Notes: generated by a model from the letters alone, not told the origin. A stretch of DNA of 64,000 nucleotides from Enterococcus faecalis (GCF_029024925.1 NZ_CP118962.1:222501-286500), one strand, 5' to 3'; shown: positions 51,779 to 62,791, counted from the first letter of the stretch. Program-made: numbers and translations.

Positions 51779-51828
51779 TGAAGCGGTCAAAAGGAAGTAA
51801 AGGATTCTTTTGACCGCTTCATTTTTAA
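51779..51828 (+). terminator. Terminator of DUF4822 gene 1
   Basis: ATGAAGCGGTCAAAAG/CTTTTGACCGCTTCAT, a perfect 16-bp stem followed by T residues. Confidence 0.92.
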
Positions 51829-51857
51829 CAAAAAAATAGTTTATAGTTGTTTTTAAT

Positions 51858-51913
51858 CGTTTATAAATTGTTCATTTTTCTGACAGTGGTAGTTTAGAAT
51901 CGTTTGTTAAGAT
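51858..51913 (+). promoter_or_regulatory. Conserved promoter of DUF4822 gene 2 with direct-repeat regulator site
   Basis: GTTTAT and GTTCAT again 11 bp apart, 9 bp to AGTGGT, 17 bp to TAAGAT; the same geometry as gene 1. Confidence 0.7.
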
Positions 51914-51943
51914 AGGTTTATCAAAGAAAAGGAGCGATGCTTT

Positions 51944-52910
51944 ATGAAAAAGAAAGTATTAAGTTCGATTACTTTAGTAACATTAAGTACGTTACTTATA
52001 GCAGGTTATGCAAGTCCAGCATTTGCAGGTCATGCAGCCAATCCAAATAGTGCTACAGCAAATTTAGGCAAACATCAAAACAATGGCCAAACAAGAGGCG
52101 ACAAGGCGACTAAGATTTTATCTGGCACGGACTGGCAAGGAACCCGTGTTTATGATGCTGCTGGTAATGATTTAACGGCAGAAAATGCTAATTTTATTGG
52201 TTTAGCAAAATATGATGGTGAAACCGGTTTTTACGAGTTTTTCGACAAAAATACTGGGGAAACCCGTGGTGACCGAAGGAACATTTTTTGTGACAGGTGA
52301 TGGCACAAAACGAATTTTAATTTCGCGGACACAAAATTATCAAGCCGTAGTGGATTTAACCGAAGTGAGTAAAGACAAATTTACTTACAAGCGTTTAGGG
52401 AAAGATAAACTGGGGAATGATGTTGAAGTTTACGTGGAACACATCCCTTATCACGGGAAAAAATTAGCTTTTACAAATGGACGTGAAGCATTAACCAATC
52501 AAACTGGCAAAATTGTGACAAATAAATCAGGGGATAAAATTTTAGGAACAACCTTGTGGAATGGCACAAAAGTCGTAGATAAAAACGGTAATGATGTGAC
52601 AGCGGCCAATCAAAATTTCATTAGTTTAGCGAAATTTGATCCAAACACAAGTAAATATGAATTTTTCAATTTACAAACGGGTGAAACCCGCGGCGACTTT
52701 GGGTACTTCCAAGTGGTGGACAATAACAAGATTCGGGCCCATGTATCTATTGGTACGAATCGCTACGGTGCAGCGCTAGAATTAACGGAACTAAACAATG
52801 ATCGATTTACGTATACTCGAATGGGTAAAGATAATGCTGGTAATGATATTCAAGTGTTCGTGGAACATGAACCTTACCAAGGCACATATCATCCAGCCTT
52901 TACTTTCTAA
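51944..52910 (+). pseudogene. DUF4822 paralogue (tandem gene 2), frameshifted
   Basis: The frame is broken near 52273. Comparison with gene 1 ([12 protein letters not shown]) shows one extra C in GACCGAAGG; removing it restores the reading [15 protein letters not shown] and joins the 5' part (to a stop at 52300) with the long 3' frame ending at 52910. The repaired protein would have about 321 residues with two DUF4822 domains. The signal peptide is LLIAGYASPAFAG: the lipobox cysteine is Tyr, so it would be secreted free. A sequencing error is possible, since the rest of the gene is well preserved. Confidence 0.82.
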
Positions 52911-52935
52911 AAGTCTCTTGTCTTCTCTCTTATTT

Positions 52936-52972
52936 AACAAAAGAACGTCCCCCAACGTTCTTTTGTTTTCTC
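52936..52972 (+). terminator. Terminator of DUF4822 gene 2
   Basis: AACAAAAGAACGT/ACGTTCTTTTGTT 13-bp stem with a C-rich loop, then a T-rich tail. Confidence 0.88.
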
Positions 52973-53040
52973 TTCTTCTATAAATAAATTGTTATTAGTT
53001 ATAATTAAATATTATTATTAAGATAATTATAATGATTATT

Positions 53041-53096
53041 ATTTAATAATTTGTTCATATTATGGACAGGTGGAGTTAATAACTACTTGCTATCCT
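53041..53096 (+). promoter_or_regulatory. Conserved promoter of DUF4822 gene 3 with direct-repeat regulator site
   Basis: TTTAAT and GTTCAT 11 bp apart, 9 bp to AGGTGG, 17 bp to TATCCT. The distal half-site is less conserved, but the spacing equals that of genes 1 and 2. Confidence 0.68.
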
Positions 53097-53122
53097 TAAA
53101 TTATCAAAAGGAAAGGGAGTAG

Positions 53123-54172
<1,050 letters not shown>

Positions 54173-54190
54173 GAACAAAACATACGAATG

Positions 54191-54233
54191 GAAACCAAAA
54201 AAAGTTTCGACTTCTTTTGGTTTCTCTCTTTTT
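54191..54233 (+). terminator. Terminator of DUF4822 gene 3
   Basis: GAAACCAAAA/TTTTGGTTTC stem followed by a T-rich run. Confidence 0.82.
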
Positions 54234-54345
54234 AAAATAGAAAAACAGAGAAAGCGTTTTAATCGACAAATAAAAAAAGATTCGTTAGATTAGAACCACT
54301 GGAGAAAAATCTCATATTTCTCTCGAGGAAAGGAAGTTGAGCACA

Positions 54346-55149
54346 ATGAACAAAAAAAATTTAATGGGGCTATTAAGTGTCGTGACCATTCCATTACTTG
54401 CTGCGTGTCAAGGAGGAGAAACACCTTCCGCAGCGTCAAAAAATAGTCAAACGGTGACTACTCAAAGTAGTGCAAAAACTGAAAGCACCAGTACAACCCG
54501 TTCGGTGGCTCAAACAACATCAAAAGAGGAAGTGAAAGAACCGATGAAGACCTATGAAGTGGGTGCGCTTTTAGAAGCAGCCAATCAACGAGATACGAAG
54601 AAGGTCAAGGAAATTTTACAAGATACTACTTATCAAGTGGATGAAGTCGACACAGAAGGCAATACACCGCTCAATATTGCTGTGCACAATAATGACATTG
54701 AGATTGCAAAAGCGTTGATTGATCGGGATGCCGATATTAATCTGCAAAATAGCATTAGTGATAGTCCCTATCTTTATGCGGGAGCGCAAGGACGTACGGA
54801 GATTTTAGCGTATATGTTAAAAAATGCGACACCAGATTTAACTAAGCATAACCGTTACGGTGGCAATGCGTTAATTCCGGCAGCTGAAAAAGGACATATT
54901 GACAATGTGAAGCTCTTGTTAGAAGATGGACGAGAAGACATAGATTTCCAAAATGACTTTGGCTATACAGCATTGATTGAGGCAGTGGGGTTACGTGAAG
55001 GGAACCAACTTTACCAAGATATTGTAAAATTGTTAATGGAAAATGGTGCGGATCAATCCATTAAAGACAATTCTGGTCGAACAGCAATGGACTATGCCAA
55101 TCAAAAAGGTTATACGGAAATTAGTAAAATTTTAGCACAGTACAACTAA
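54346..55149 (+). CDS. Ankyrin-repeat lipoprotein
   Basis: A 267-residue exported lipoprotein with lipobox LLAAC (C20), a Ser/Thr-rich linker to about 60, then four to five ankyrin repeats from about 75 to 265 (for example TEGNTPLNIAVHNNDIEIAK and GYTALIEAV). Ankyrin repeats bind other proteins; the partner is unknown. GGAAAGGAAG precedes the chosen ATG; a TTG three codons earlier overlaps it. It does not show the promoter motif of the DUF4822 genes. A terminator separates it from them. Confidence 0.87.
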   Translation: MNKKNLMGLLSVVTIPLLAACQGGETPSAASKNSQTVTTQSSAKTESTSTTRSVAQTTSKEEVKEPMKTYEVGALLEAANQRDTKKVKEILQDTTYQVDEVDTEGNTPLNIAVHNNDIEIAKALIDRDADINLQNSISDSPYLYAGAQGRTEILAYMLKNATPDLTKHNRYGGNALIPAAEKGHIDNVKLLLEDGREDIDFQNDFGYTALIEAVGLREGNQLYQDIVKLLMENGADQSIKDNSGRTAMDYANQKGYTEISKILAQYN

Positions 55150-55200
55150 GTATTGTGTCCTTTCGGGAAGGAATAAATACAGGTAGGAGTGAAGGAAAGC

Positions 55201-56412
55201 ATGAATTATTGGTTAAAAAATGTTCGAATTGAAACAGGGTATCAAAAAGAAGGTGACTGGTTATCTGGGACAGTAACCAAAGAAGTGGCAATTGAAGTAA
55301 CAGATGGAGTATTTACAAAAATCATCCCCAATGAAGAATTGGTAGAAGAACCTGGGTTGACAATTATTGATGGTCACCATCAATTGATTTTACCAGGTTT
55401 GATTGAAAAACATTGTCACTTTGATAAAAGTAAACTAGGTGTTCCGTGGTATCCGGTGACGCCAGCGAAGTCAATTGTGGAACGTGTCGAAACAGAAATC
55501 CCTTATTTAGATAGTTTAGAACTTTCTTTAACAGAACGCGCCAACCATTTAATTGACTTAGAATTACCACATGGCGCGACAGCCTTCAGAACACATGTCG
55601 ACGTGGAACCGATGACAGACTTACGTTATTTTGATGAAGTCCAAGCGTTGGCCCAAACGAAACCATTTGCGGTAGAAATTGTCGTCTTTCCACAGCACGG
55701 CTTACTGCGTTCAGATTCCGTTGAATTAGTTGATCAAGCATTGGCAAAAGGTGCCGATTTTATTGGTGGCGTGGATCCTTATTCACTAGATGGTGATTAC
55801 AAAAAATCATTGGCTGAAACATTCCGCTTAGCAGATAAACATGGTGTCGGTGTGGATATTCATTTACATGACCGTCACGAAGCTGGGACAACAACGATTA
55901 AAGAAATTATCCGTTTAACGAAAGAATATGGCCTACAAGACAAAGTATTTATCAGCCATGCCTTCGGGTTAAATGATTTCATTGGTGAAGAACGTGACGA
56001 AGTTTATGATGCTTTAGCAGCAGAAAAAATTCATATTAATTCCAGCGTGCCAATCACACCTAACACGATTCCGCCAATTATGGAATTGTTACGTCATGGA
56101 GTCAATGTCCATCTTGGTTGTGACAATATCTACGATTGCTGGTCTCCCTATGGTGATGGTTCATTACAAGAAAAATTGGCTCGTTTAGGTGAACTTTTTA
56201 ATGTGAAAGACCAAGATGCTTTAACCCAATTATTGGGCTTAGTGACAGATGGTGTCACAACTTTAGACGAACAAGGGCAAGCAAATTGGCCGCAAGTTGG
56301 TGCTGAAGCAACTTACTTACTCACTGAAGCAGAATGTGCGGCGGCTTTTGTCGCTCGTCAGACACCGGTGGAAATCAGTGTGGTAAAAGGAACCACACTT
56401 TATCAAAAATAA
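55201..56412 (+). CDS. Amidohydrolase, cytosine deaminase-like
   Basis: A 403-residue metal-dependent hydrolase of the amidohydrolase superfamily. Metal-site motifs are EKHCHFDK near 70, DIHLHDRHE near 218, ISHAFGL near 255 and GCDNIYDCWSPYGDG near 310, the pattern of E. coli cytosine deaminase (HVHLD, TSH, GHDDVFDPW). The first motif differs (HCHFDK), so the substrate may be another cyclic amide or ureide. ATG is taken as start; a GTG at 55189 is possible. It is followed by a terminator. Confidence 0.82.
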   Translation: MNYWLKNVRIETGYQKEGDWLSGTVTKEVAIEVTDGVFTKIIPNEELVEEPGLTIIDGHHQLILPGLIEKHCHFDKSKLGVPWYPVTPAKSIVERVETEIPYLDSLELSLTERANHLIDLELPHGATAFRTHVDVEPMTDLRYFDEVQALAQTKPFAVEIVVFPQHGLLRSDSVELVDQALAKGADFIGGVDPYSLDGDYKKSLAETFRLADKHGVGVDIHLHDRHEAGTTTIKEIIRLTKEYGLQDKVFISHAFGLNDFIGEERDEVYDALAAEKIHINSSVPITPNTIPPIMELLRHGVNVHLGCDNIYDCWSPYGDGSLQEKLARLGELFNVKDQDALTQLLGLVTDGVTTLDEQGQANWPQVGAEATYLLTEAECAAAFVARQTPVEISVVKGTTLYQK

Positions 56413-56447
56413 CAAAAAGAAGCGAGATTTCTCGCTTCTTTTTTTGT
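56411..56447. terminator. Terminator after the amidohydrolase gene
   Basis: AACAAAAAGAAGCGAGA with its complement around a TT loop, followed by T residues. Confidence 0.92.
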
Positions 56448-56521
56448 TATTAAATTTATTTGGATTAGACGCTTAATTTTACAATTGAAAACGACATCCA
56501 TCTTATATTTCATTGATGAAA

Positions 56522-56941
56522 TTAGTGAGAAGAAGTATGATTTAATTTAGCTCTGATTACTTTTGATACATCGTTTTTCAACTGATCAAAATCTGATCTA
56601 TAAGTAGCAATAAAAACCAATAAATCAACGCCTTCTTGCGTATCTAATTGGAAATCATAACCGTTTAATTGTAAAAATAAGTCGGTTGCCATTACAGCTG
56701 TCCGTTTATTTGCATTGTAAAAACAATGCTTTGTTGCAATGTTAATCATTAAAATAGCTGCTTTTTCTTCAATTGTTGGGTACAGGTCAACGTCAAAGAC
56801 GAATTGTGCTGGTTGGTTGCTAGCCATTTCTAATGCATTACGATCTTTGATGCCAATTTGTTCTGCGGGAGAATACGTTTGGATCAAGAAAGTATTCATT
56901 TGAAATAGATCATCCGCTGATAAATAATAAATACTTTTCAT
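56522..56941 (-). CDS. Fic/Doc-family toxin
   Basis: A 139-residue Doc-like protein. The Fic/Doc active site is HCFYNANKR at about 72-80, matching H-x-F-x-[DN]-[GA]-N-K-R. Doc toxins phosphorylate EF-Tu and arrest translation until neutralised. It overlaps its upstream partner by 4 bases, the usual coupling of toxin-antitoxin genes. It is the second gene of the pair. Confidence 0.88.
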
Positions 56942-57177
56942 TTAGTAACCAATTCTTTGTACAGCTCATTATGTTTTTGTTTTGAGTTCTCCATCATTTG
57001 TTGTAATTTTTTTTGATGTTCTGACATATTTTTTTTAACAATAATATCTTTTAATTTTTCTTCGTCTACATAAACGGTGTCTGTCGCAGTCGCACCAATG
57101 CTTTCTAGAAACTCTTTTGACAATGTCATAACAACAGAATTCCCAACTTTTCTAAGTTTTCTTTCTTTGATTTCCAC
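56938..57177 (-). CDS. AbrB/MazE-like antitoxin
   Basis: A 79-residue protein with a swapped-hairpin AbrB/MazE DNA-binding domain at the N-terminus ([20 protein letters not shown]) and a charged helical tail that would bind the toxin. Doc is usually paired with Phd; here the antitoxin is of another fold. It starts with GTG behind AAAGGTGGG. A palindrome at its promoter suggests autoregulation. Confidence 0.85.
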
Positions 57178-57195
57178 TAGTAACCCACCTTTCGT

Positions 57196-57217
57196 ATATA
57201 TTGTATATACAGTATAT
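57196..57217 (-). promoter_or_regulatory. Palindromic operator of the toxin-antitoxin pair
   Basis: A 22-bp near-perfect palindrome centred on TGTATATACA, 19 bp before the antitoxin start and overlapping likely -10 sequence. Binding by the antitoxin is inferred. Confidence 0.65.
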
Positions 57218-57277
57218 CATGGATCATAAAAAAGTTTCTATCACAAGTCTAATACTTTAATAAAATTTCTTGATTGC

Positions 57278-58090
57278 TTATCGTTCCTTCAGCCAGCTAT
57301 CCAATTGCTCAAATAAAGTGATGACCGAAGGATCTTTGGTTTGTTTTAAAAAATCATGTTCTAAATAGTAAACCGCTTTAAAGGTACTCTCAGGAATGGT
57401 CCGTCCGATTTTTTTGCTATAGCGGAACGGCACTTCTTCGTCTGAGCTGCTAGCTGTACTGAAACAAGGTGGAAAAGTTTTTAATGTTTCGTCTGACAGT
57501 GCGTAAGCAGACCAGTCCCCATTTTCTGGTAATCCGTAAAAGTGCGGCAATAGCGCTTGCTGAATACTGTAATGATACAGCAGATAGCGAGAAAGAAAAG
57601 GATCATCCCAAACAGGCTTTGTTTGGTCGATGGTAGCTATTTCTTTAGCGGAAATGGCTTGCTTTAATAATTTTCGTGGCTCTTTAATAAATTCTAAATC
57701 TGTATAGCCGTAAAAATTGACTAAAAATTGTGGCGTCAAATTTAGTGTTTGTAATTGTTTGGTTAACTGTAACATTAAATAACCGCCAGCGGAACGCCCG
57801 CACAAACCAAATGGCTGGTTTTGAATAATCTCTTCGTTTAACAATTGGAAGGTTTCTGTTAGCGTCCCTAAGATGTGATCGATTTTTGTATTTGGAGCCA
57901 ACAAATAGTCCAGCGCTAAAACGGTATAGCCATTGCTTGTAAACAGCTCCTTCAGTTCTTCTGGTAAATCACTTTTGGTTCCATAAATCATCCCGCCACC
58001 GTGTAAATAGACGACATAGTTCGTTGGTTCAGTCGTAGTGGGGTAGATAGTAACTGTTGCGCCATTAGCGAGTGTTTGATTGTTTTTCAA
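57278..58090 (-). CDS. Alpha/beta hydrolase (esterase/acetyl-hydrolase type)
   Basis: A 270-residue serine hydrolase. The oxyanion motif HGGGMIYG is near residue 30 and the nucleophile serine is in GRSAGG near 98; a C-terminal LEHDF gives the likely histidine near 245. This matches HGGG-type esterases and the BD-FAE group. The start codon is probably TTG, with GAGGAG 8 bases upstream; a GTG two codons earlier is closer to the site. It overlaps the end of the PucR-type gene, so the two are co-transcribed. The substrate is unknown. Confidence 0.82.
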   Translation of the reverse strand: MKNNQTLANGATVTIYPTTTEPTNYVVYLHGGGMIYGTKSDLPEELKELFTSNGYTVLALDYLLAPNTKIDHILGTLTETFQLLNEEIIQNQPFGLCGRSAGGYLMLQLTKQLQTLNLTPQFLVNFYGYTDLEFIKEPRKLLKQAISAKEIATIDQTKPVWDDPFLSRYLLYHYSIQQALLPHFYGLPENGDWSAYALSDETLKTFPPCFSTASSSDEEVPFRYSKKIGRTIPESTFKAVYYLEHDFLKQTKDPSVITLFEQLDSWLKER

Positions 58091-59657
58091 GTGCACGTCT
58101 CCTCATCTTTATAATGTATGTGGCAATTTCATAATTTAACAATTGCAAGGGATTGGCTAAGTCAATATCAAGAAGTTGTTCCACTTTGTTTAAACGATAA
58201 CGAATCGTTTTTGAATGAAGGAACATCGCTTCAGAGGTCTGTTTATAGTTGCGATTATTTTGGAAAAAACTGTACAAGGTTTCAAATAAATCGTAGTTGT
58301 TTTCGGCTAATTGATAAAGTGCGCGAGGAATTAATTCGTCTAAATTTTCCAATTGGTCTTCGCGGATAAAATTTTTAAATACCCCGATATCGGCTAAGGT
58401 GACAATTGGTCCGTTATAAAAAGTTTCATTAAAGCGCAGAATGTCCAGACATTCAATCAGTAGCTCTTTAATCCCTTCTCGTGATTTTAAACTGCTGACG
58501 GCAACGGTAAGCGTGTCGTTTTCTTCTAAAAGTTCAGCTAATAAACGACTTAATTGCAGCTTTGTAATTTTTCCATCACTTTCATTGAAGTTAAAAAGGA
58601 CCGCCGAATAATTTAGCTGATCGAAGAAGATGGATTTCACACGCAGGGTACGAAGTAAGGCAATAATTCGTTCTTTCATGAGTTGTGTATTTGTGTCTTT
58701 GGTAGAAAAAGCAATCGCTTGGTAAGAATCTAGCTCTTGCATTTGCACTTCACGAAGCAAACTGTTTAGCTCGTCAGGATTTTGCGGTGTATTTTGTAAA
58801 ATAGCATCCGCTAAGTTGTTCAAACGAGTATACCGTTCTTTTTTTAACAAATTTTCGGTATTGAATTTTTCTTGTAAGACATCAATCGCATTTTCGATAA
58901 TCACTAAATCCGTTTCTTTAACCTTTTCATCTTGTAAATAAACCAGAAGTAAACAATTAGTGGAATAACTATTGAAAATAGAAACTTCTAGTGCCAACTG
59001 TTTTTTGGGGTTGGCATGAGAGTAAAGTGTTAAAAGAGAGTAATCGTTTTTAGTGAATTCACTGTTTTTTAGTTTTTCTCTTGAGAGCACAATCGCATCA
59101 TGGGGTAAGTCGCCATCGCTAATTTCCAGATGTTTATCCAACATTTTTAAAGCGAAGGGTAATTTAATGATGTCATAAAATTCTTGCATAATCGTCTCAA
59201 CCGTTGGGTAGTGGCGCTCTAATTTGGTGAAACGTTGGCGCACATCGTAATACGTACGTAAGACATGCGACTGATAATTCAACAAAGGCTCGTAAATCGT
59301 AAATAGAATTTTTTCATAGCTAATGTCTTGTGTGATTTTAATTAAAGGAATTTCATAATTGAAACATAATTCGATAAACCACTCTGGAATCATTTTAATG
59401 AATCGATCTGTTTTCAAAATTAAGCCGCTGATGCCAATTCGGCGCATCTTTACGAAAAAATTTTCCAACTCTTTTTCGGGTAGATCATGCAATGCGTAGA
59501 AAGAAGTCAAAATTAACTGATTCTTTCTACTCCAGTTCTCAATGTCAATCGCTTCTAAGACCATTGCCGAGTCAACTTCATTGTCTAAACCAATCTCTTT
59601 CGTCAAAATTTTACCTTTTTTTAAGTCACCTATCGATAATAACTCTCTTAATTTCAT
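58065..59657 (-). CDS. PucR-family transcriptional regulator
   Basis: A 530-residue regulator with the N-terminal PucR purine-catabolism domain (about 1-125), a central GGDEF-like region, and a C-terminal HTH_30 helix-turn-helix (NYKQTSEAMFLHSKTIRYRLNKVEQLL, near 475-500). PucR of Bacillus responds to allantoin-type intermediates. It diverges from the FdrA-YlbE fusion gene across about 120 bp, making that cluster the likely target. Two adjacent ATG codons follow GGAGAAA; the second is taken for spacing. Confidence 0.9.
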   Translation of the reverse strand: MKLRELLSIGDLKKGKILTKEIGLDNEVDSAMVLEAIDIENWSRKNQLILTSFYALHDLPEKELENFFVKMRRIGISGLILKTDRFIKMIPEWFIELCFNYEIPLIKITQDISYEKILFTIYEPLLNYQSHVLRTYYDVRQRFTKLERHYPTVETIMQEFYDIIKLPFALKMLDKHLEISDGDLPHDAIVLSREKLKNSEFTKNDYSLLTLYSHANPKKQLALEVSIFNSYSTNCLLLVYLQDEKVKETDLVIIENAIDVLQEKFNTENLLKKERYTRLNNLADAILQNTPQNPDELNSLLREVQMQELDSYQAIAFSTKDTNTQLMKERIIALLRTLRVKSIFFDQLNYSAVLFNFNESDGKITKLQLSRLLAELLEENDTLTVAVSSLKSREGIKELLIECLDILRFNETFYNGPIVTLADIGVFKNFIREDQLENLDELIPRALYQLAENNYDLFETLYSFFQNNRNYKQTSEAMFLHSKTIRYRLNKVEQLLDIDLANPLQLLNYEIATYIIKMRRRALEKQSNTR

Positions 59658-59741
59658 CATTTTCTCCTTTTTTCCTCTTATGGATAAAAATTATACCATT
59701 TTTTTAGAATTATGTCCGATGAAAACACTTTCTCGTTTCGA

Positions 59742-59756
59742 TACAATAGCATTGTA
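59742..59756 (+). promoter_or_regulatory. Palindrome at the fdrA-ylbE promoter
   Basis: TACAATAGCATTGTA is a perfect 6-bp-arm palindrome whose left arm TACAAT is also the likely -10 of the downstream gene. It lies between PucR and its presumed target and may be the operator. Confidence 0.5.
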
Positions 59757-59779
59757 AGGAATAGATAGGAGGATGAACA

Positions 59780-62700
59780 ATGTTACACACAGTAATTTTG
59801 AAAAACAATTACCAAGACTCCATCAACTTAATGTTATTGACCAATAAAATCAATGCATTAGATGGTGTAACCATGAGTCAAATCATGATGGGAACAGATG
59901 CCAACAAAGACATCCTTAACAACACGAACTTGTTAACGGATGAGGCCAATAGTGCATCTGCAAACGACATGATGATTGTGGTTGACAGTGAAAAAGAAAA
60001 CATCATGGAAGAAGTTATGCCAGCGATTGATGAATTCTTAGATGATTTATCAGCAAAGGGAACTAGTGAAGAAGCACAAGCAGCAACTTCTTGGTCAGAA
60101 GCGTTTGATCTTTTACCAGAGGCGAATGTAGCGCTATTCAGTATTCCTGGTGAATATGGTGCGCCAGAAATGGAACGTGCCTTAAAAAATGATTTACACG
60201 TGTTCTCTTTCACGGATAATGTGTCAATTGAAGATGAAGTACGTTTGAAAAAATTAGCGCATGAAAAAGGCTTACTAATGATGGGCCCTGACTGTGGAAC
60301 TGGTATTATCTCAAGTATTCCAATCGCCTTTACAAATGTTGTTTCTCCAGGAAACATTGGCGTTGTTGGTGCTTCAGGAACAGGGATTCAAGAAGTTACA
60401 ACGATTATTGACCGCTTAGGTGGCGGAGTTGTTCACGCCATTGGTACTGGTGGTCGTGACCTAAGCGACAAAGTAGGCGCTATCACAGTGAAAGATGCTA
60501 TTGTGGCTTTAGAAAATCACGAACCAACCGATGTGATTACAGTTATTTCTAAACCACCTGCAAAAGAAGTTCGTGATGAAGTGGTTGAATTATTACAAAG
60601 CATTTCAAAACCAGTCGTTGCGATTTTCTTAGGAGAAAAACCAACAAGTCACGAAGGCAAAGTTTATCTAGCTCATACATTAGAAGAAACAGCTAAAATT
60701 GCTGTTGATTTAGCAAATGATGTGGCCGTGAAGAAAAATTACTTTGAAGCATTAGCAAAACCAGCTGTACCAACATTACCAGAAGATAAAGTTGTAAAAG
60801 GCTTATATTCAGGTGGTACATTAGCTTCTGAAGCGGGTATGTTAATTTCTGAAGCTTTAGACCTTGGCGGTTTAGTGAAAGCAGAAGGTTATGTCTTGAA
60901 ATCTCACGGTTATGAAGTCATTGACTTAGGCGATGATATGTATACACAAGGTCGTCCGCACCCAATGATTGACCCAGATGTTCGTATCGAAAAAATTCGT
61001 GAATACGCACAAGATGAAAAAACGGGGATTATCTTATTCGATGTGGTGTTAGGCTATGGTGCTCATGAAGACATGGTTGGTGCATTGTTACCAGCAATTG
61101 AAGAAGCGCGTGCCACAGCCAAAGAAGCAGGACGTGATCTTTACTTTGTTGCAACTGTTTGTGGGACGACGAAAGATCCGCAAAATTACCAATCGTCGGT
61201 TGATCGTTTGAAAGAAGGCGGCGTTTTAGTTGCAGAAAGCAATGCTAAAGCTGTTCAATTAGCTTTATTACTAAAAGGAATCGAAATTTCAGAAGACGAT
61301 AAAGAAGTGGTTGCTTACAACGGACCAACTGTCGATGTACCAAAACCAGGCGAAAAAGTAATGGAACTATTAACAACCAAACCAAGAATTATTAACGTTG
61401 GGTTGCAAAGCTTTACAGAATCAATCGTTGATTACGGTGGCGAAACTGTTCAATTCAACTGGCGTCCGCGTGCCAACGGCAATAAAAAAATGATTAAAAT
61501 TTTGGATGCTTTGGAAGATTACAGTGAACAAATCGAAGCTGAAAATCACAAAGTAACAGACAAAATTAAAAATGCACAACCATTCTTAGTAGATGTGGTA
61601 CCTGCGAAATCAGTGATTCCAGAATTAAATGATGACGCACAAAAAACATTACTTCATGCTGGACCACCAATCCAATGGTCTGAAATGACTGGACCAATGA
61701 AAGGTGCTTGTATCGGAGCTGCATTATTCGAACGTTGGGCAGACAATGAAGAAGATGCTTTGAAGATTTTTGAAGCTGGCGAAGTACGTTTCATTCCTTG
61801 TCACCATGTAAAAGCAGTAGGACCAATGGGCGGTATTACTTCTGGTAATATGCCAGTCTTTGTTGTGGAAAATCGCTTAGAAGGTAACGAAGCATACTGT
61901 ATCTTGAATGAAGGTATCGGTAAAGTATTGCGTTTTGGTGCTTATTCACAAGAAGTGGTTGATCGTTTAGATTGGATTAAAGATGTTTTAGGACCAACTA
62001 TTGCGAAAGCCTTGAAACTTTCTGAAGAAGGCTTGAACTTAAACGTATTGATTGCGCGCTCTATTACAATGGGTGACGAGTTCCACCAAAGAAATATTGC
62101 CGCATCATTGAACTTCTTAAAAGAATTGTCTCCATTAATTATCAAAACAGATATTCCAGAAGATCAAAAATACGAAGTAATCAAATTCTTAGCTGACACA
62201 GATCAATTCTTCTTAAATGTCATGATGGCAACTGGAAAAGCAATTGTTGATGGTGCCCGTAAAGATACCAACGGAACGATTGTCACAACGATGACTCGTA
62301 ACGGCGTGAACTTTGGGGTCCGGATTGCAGAAACAGGCGATCAATGGCATACCGCACCAGTAAATACACCAAAAGGTCTTTACTTCACTGGTTTCAGCGA
62401 AGAAGACGGAAATCCTGATGTCGGGGATAGTGCAATTACTGAAACAGTAGGCGTTGGAGCAATGGCTATGGTAGCTGCACCTGGCGTAACACGGTTTGTT
62501 GGTGCAGGTGGCTTTGAAGATGCGTTAGCAACCTCAAATGAAATGGCAAAAATCTGTGAAGGACACAACCCAACATTCTCAATTCCAACTTGGGATTTCC
62601 AAGGAACTTGTTTAGGAATTGATATCCGTAAAGTGGTGGAATTAGGAATTACACCAATCATCAATACAGGGATTGCACACAAAAATGCCGGTGTTGGTCA

Positions 62701-62791
62701 AATTGGTGCAGGGACAGTTAGAGCACCTCTAGGCTGTTTTGAAAAAGCCCTAGAAGCGTATGCTGAGAAACTAGGCATTACGGTTGAATAA
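59780..62791 (+). CDS. fdrA: FdrA-YlbE fusion protein (predicted oxamate carbamoyltransferase AllF-AllG)
   Basis: A 1003-residue protein joining two proteins that are separate in E. coli. Residues 1 to about 530 match FdrA, a succinyl-CoA synthetase-like protein (GPDCGTGI at 169-176, GVVGASGTG near 194). From about 535 (NVGLQSFTESIVDYG) to the end it matches YlbE/DUF1116. In E. coli fdrA-ylbE-ylbF were reported as allFGH, subunits of oxamate carbamoyltransferase, which converts oxalurate with phosphate to oxamate and carbamoyl phosphate. AGGAGGATGAACA precedes the ATG. The DUF2877 gene follows with an 8-base overlap, so all three components are here. The function is inferred from homology. 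Confidence 0.88.
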   Translation: MLHTVILKNNYQDSINLMLLTNKINALDGVTMSQIMMGTDANKDILNNTNLLTDEANSASANDMMIVVDSEKENIMEEVMPAIDEFLDDLSAKGTSEEAQAATSWSEAFDLLPEANVALFSIPGEYGAPEMERALKNDLHVFSFTDNVSIEDEVRLKKLAHEKGLLMMGPDCGTGIISSIPIAFTNVVSPGNIGVVGASGTGIQEVTTIIDRLGGGVVHAIGTGGRDLSDKVGAITVKDAIVALENHEPTDVITVISKPPAKEVRDEVVELLQSISKPVVAIFLGEKPTSHEGKVYLAHTLEETAKIAVDLANDVAVKKNYFEALAKPAVPTLPEDKVVKGLYSGGTLASEAGMLISEALDLGGLVKAEGYVLKSHGYEVIDLGDDMYTQGRPHPMIDPDVRIEKIREYAQDEKTGIILFDVVLGYGAHEDMVGALLPAIEEARATAKEAGRDLYFVATVCGTTKDPQNYQSSVDRLKEGGVLVAESNAKAVQLALLLKGIEISEDDKEVVAYNGPTVDVPKPGEKVMELLTTKPRIINVGLQSFTESIVDYGGETVQFNWRPRANGNKKMIKILDALEDYSEQIEAENHKVTDKIKNAQPFLVDVVPAKSVIPELNDDAQKTLLHAGPPIQWSEMTGPMKGACIGAALFERWADNEEDALKIFEAGEVRFIPCHHVKAVGPMGGITSGNMPVFVVENRLEGNEAYCILNEGIGKVLRFGAYSQEVVDRLDWIKDVLGPTIAKALKLSEEGLNLNVLIARSITMGDEFHQRNIAASLNFLKELSPLIIKTDIPEDQKYEVIKFLADTDQFFLNVMMATGKAIVDGARKDTNGTIVTTMTRNGVNFGVRIAETGDQWHTAPVNTPKGLYFTGFSEEDGNPDVGDSAITETVGVGAMAMVAAPGVTRFVGAGGFEDALATSNEMAKICEGHNPTFSIPTWDFQGTCLGIDIRKVVELGITPIINTGIAHKNAGVGQIGAGTVRAPLGCFEKALEAYAEKLGITVE

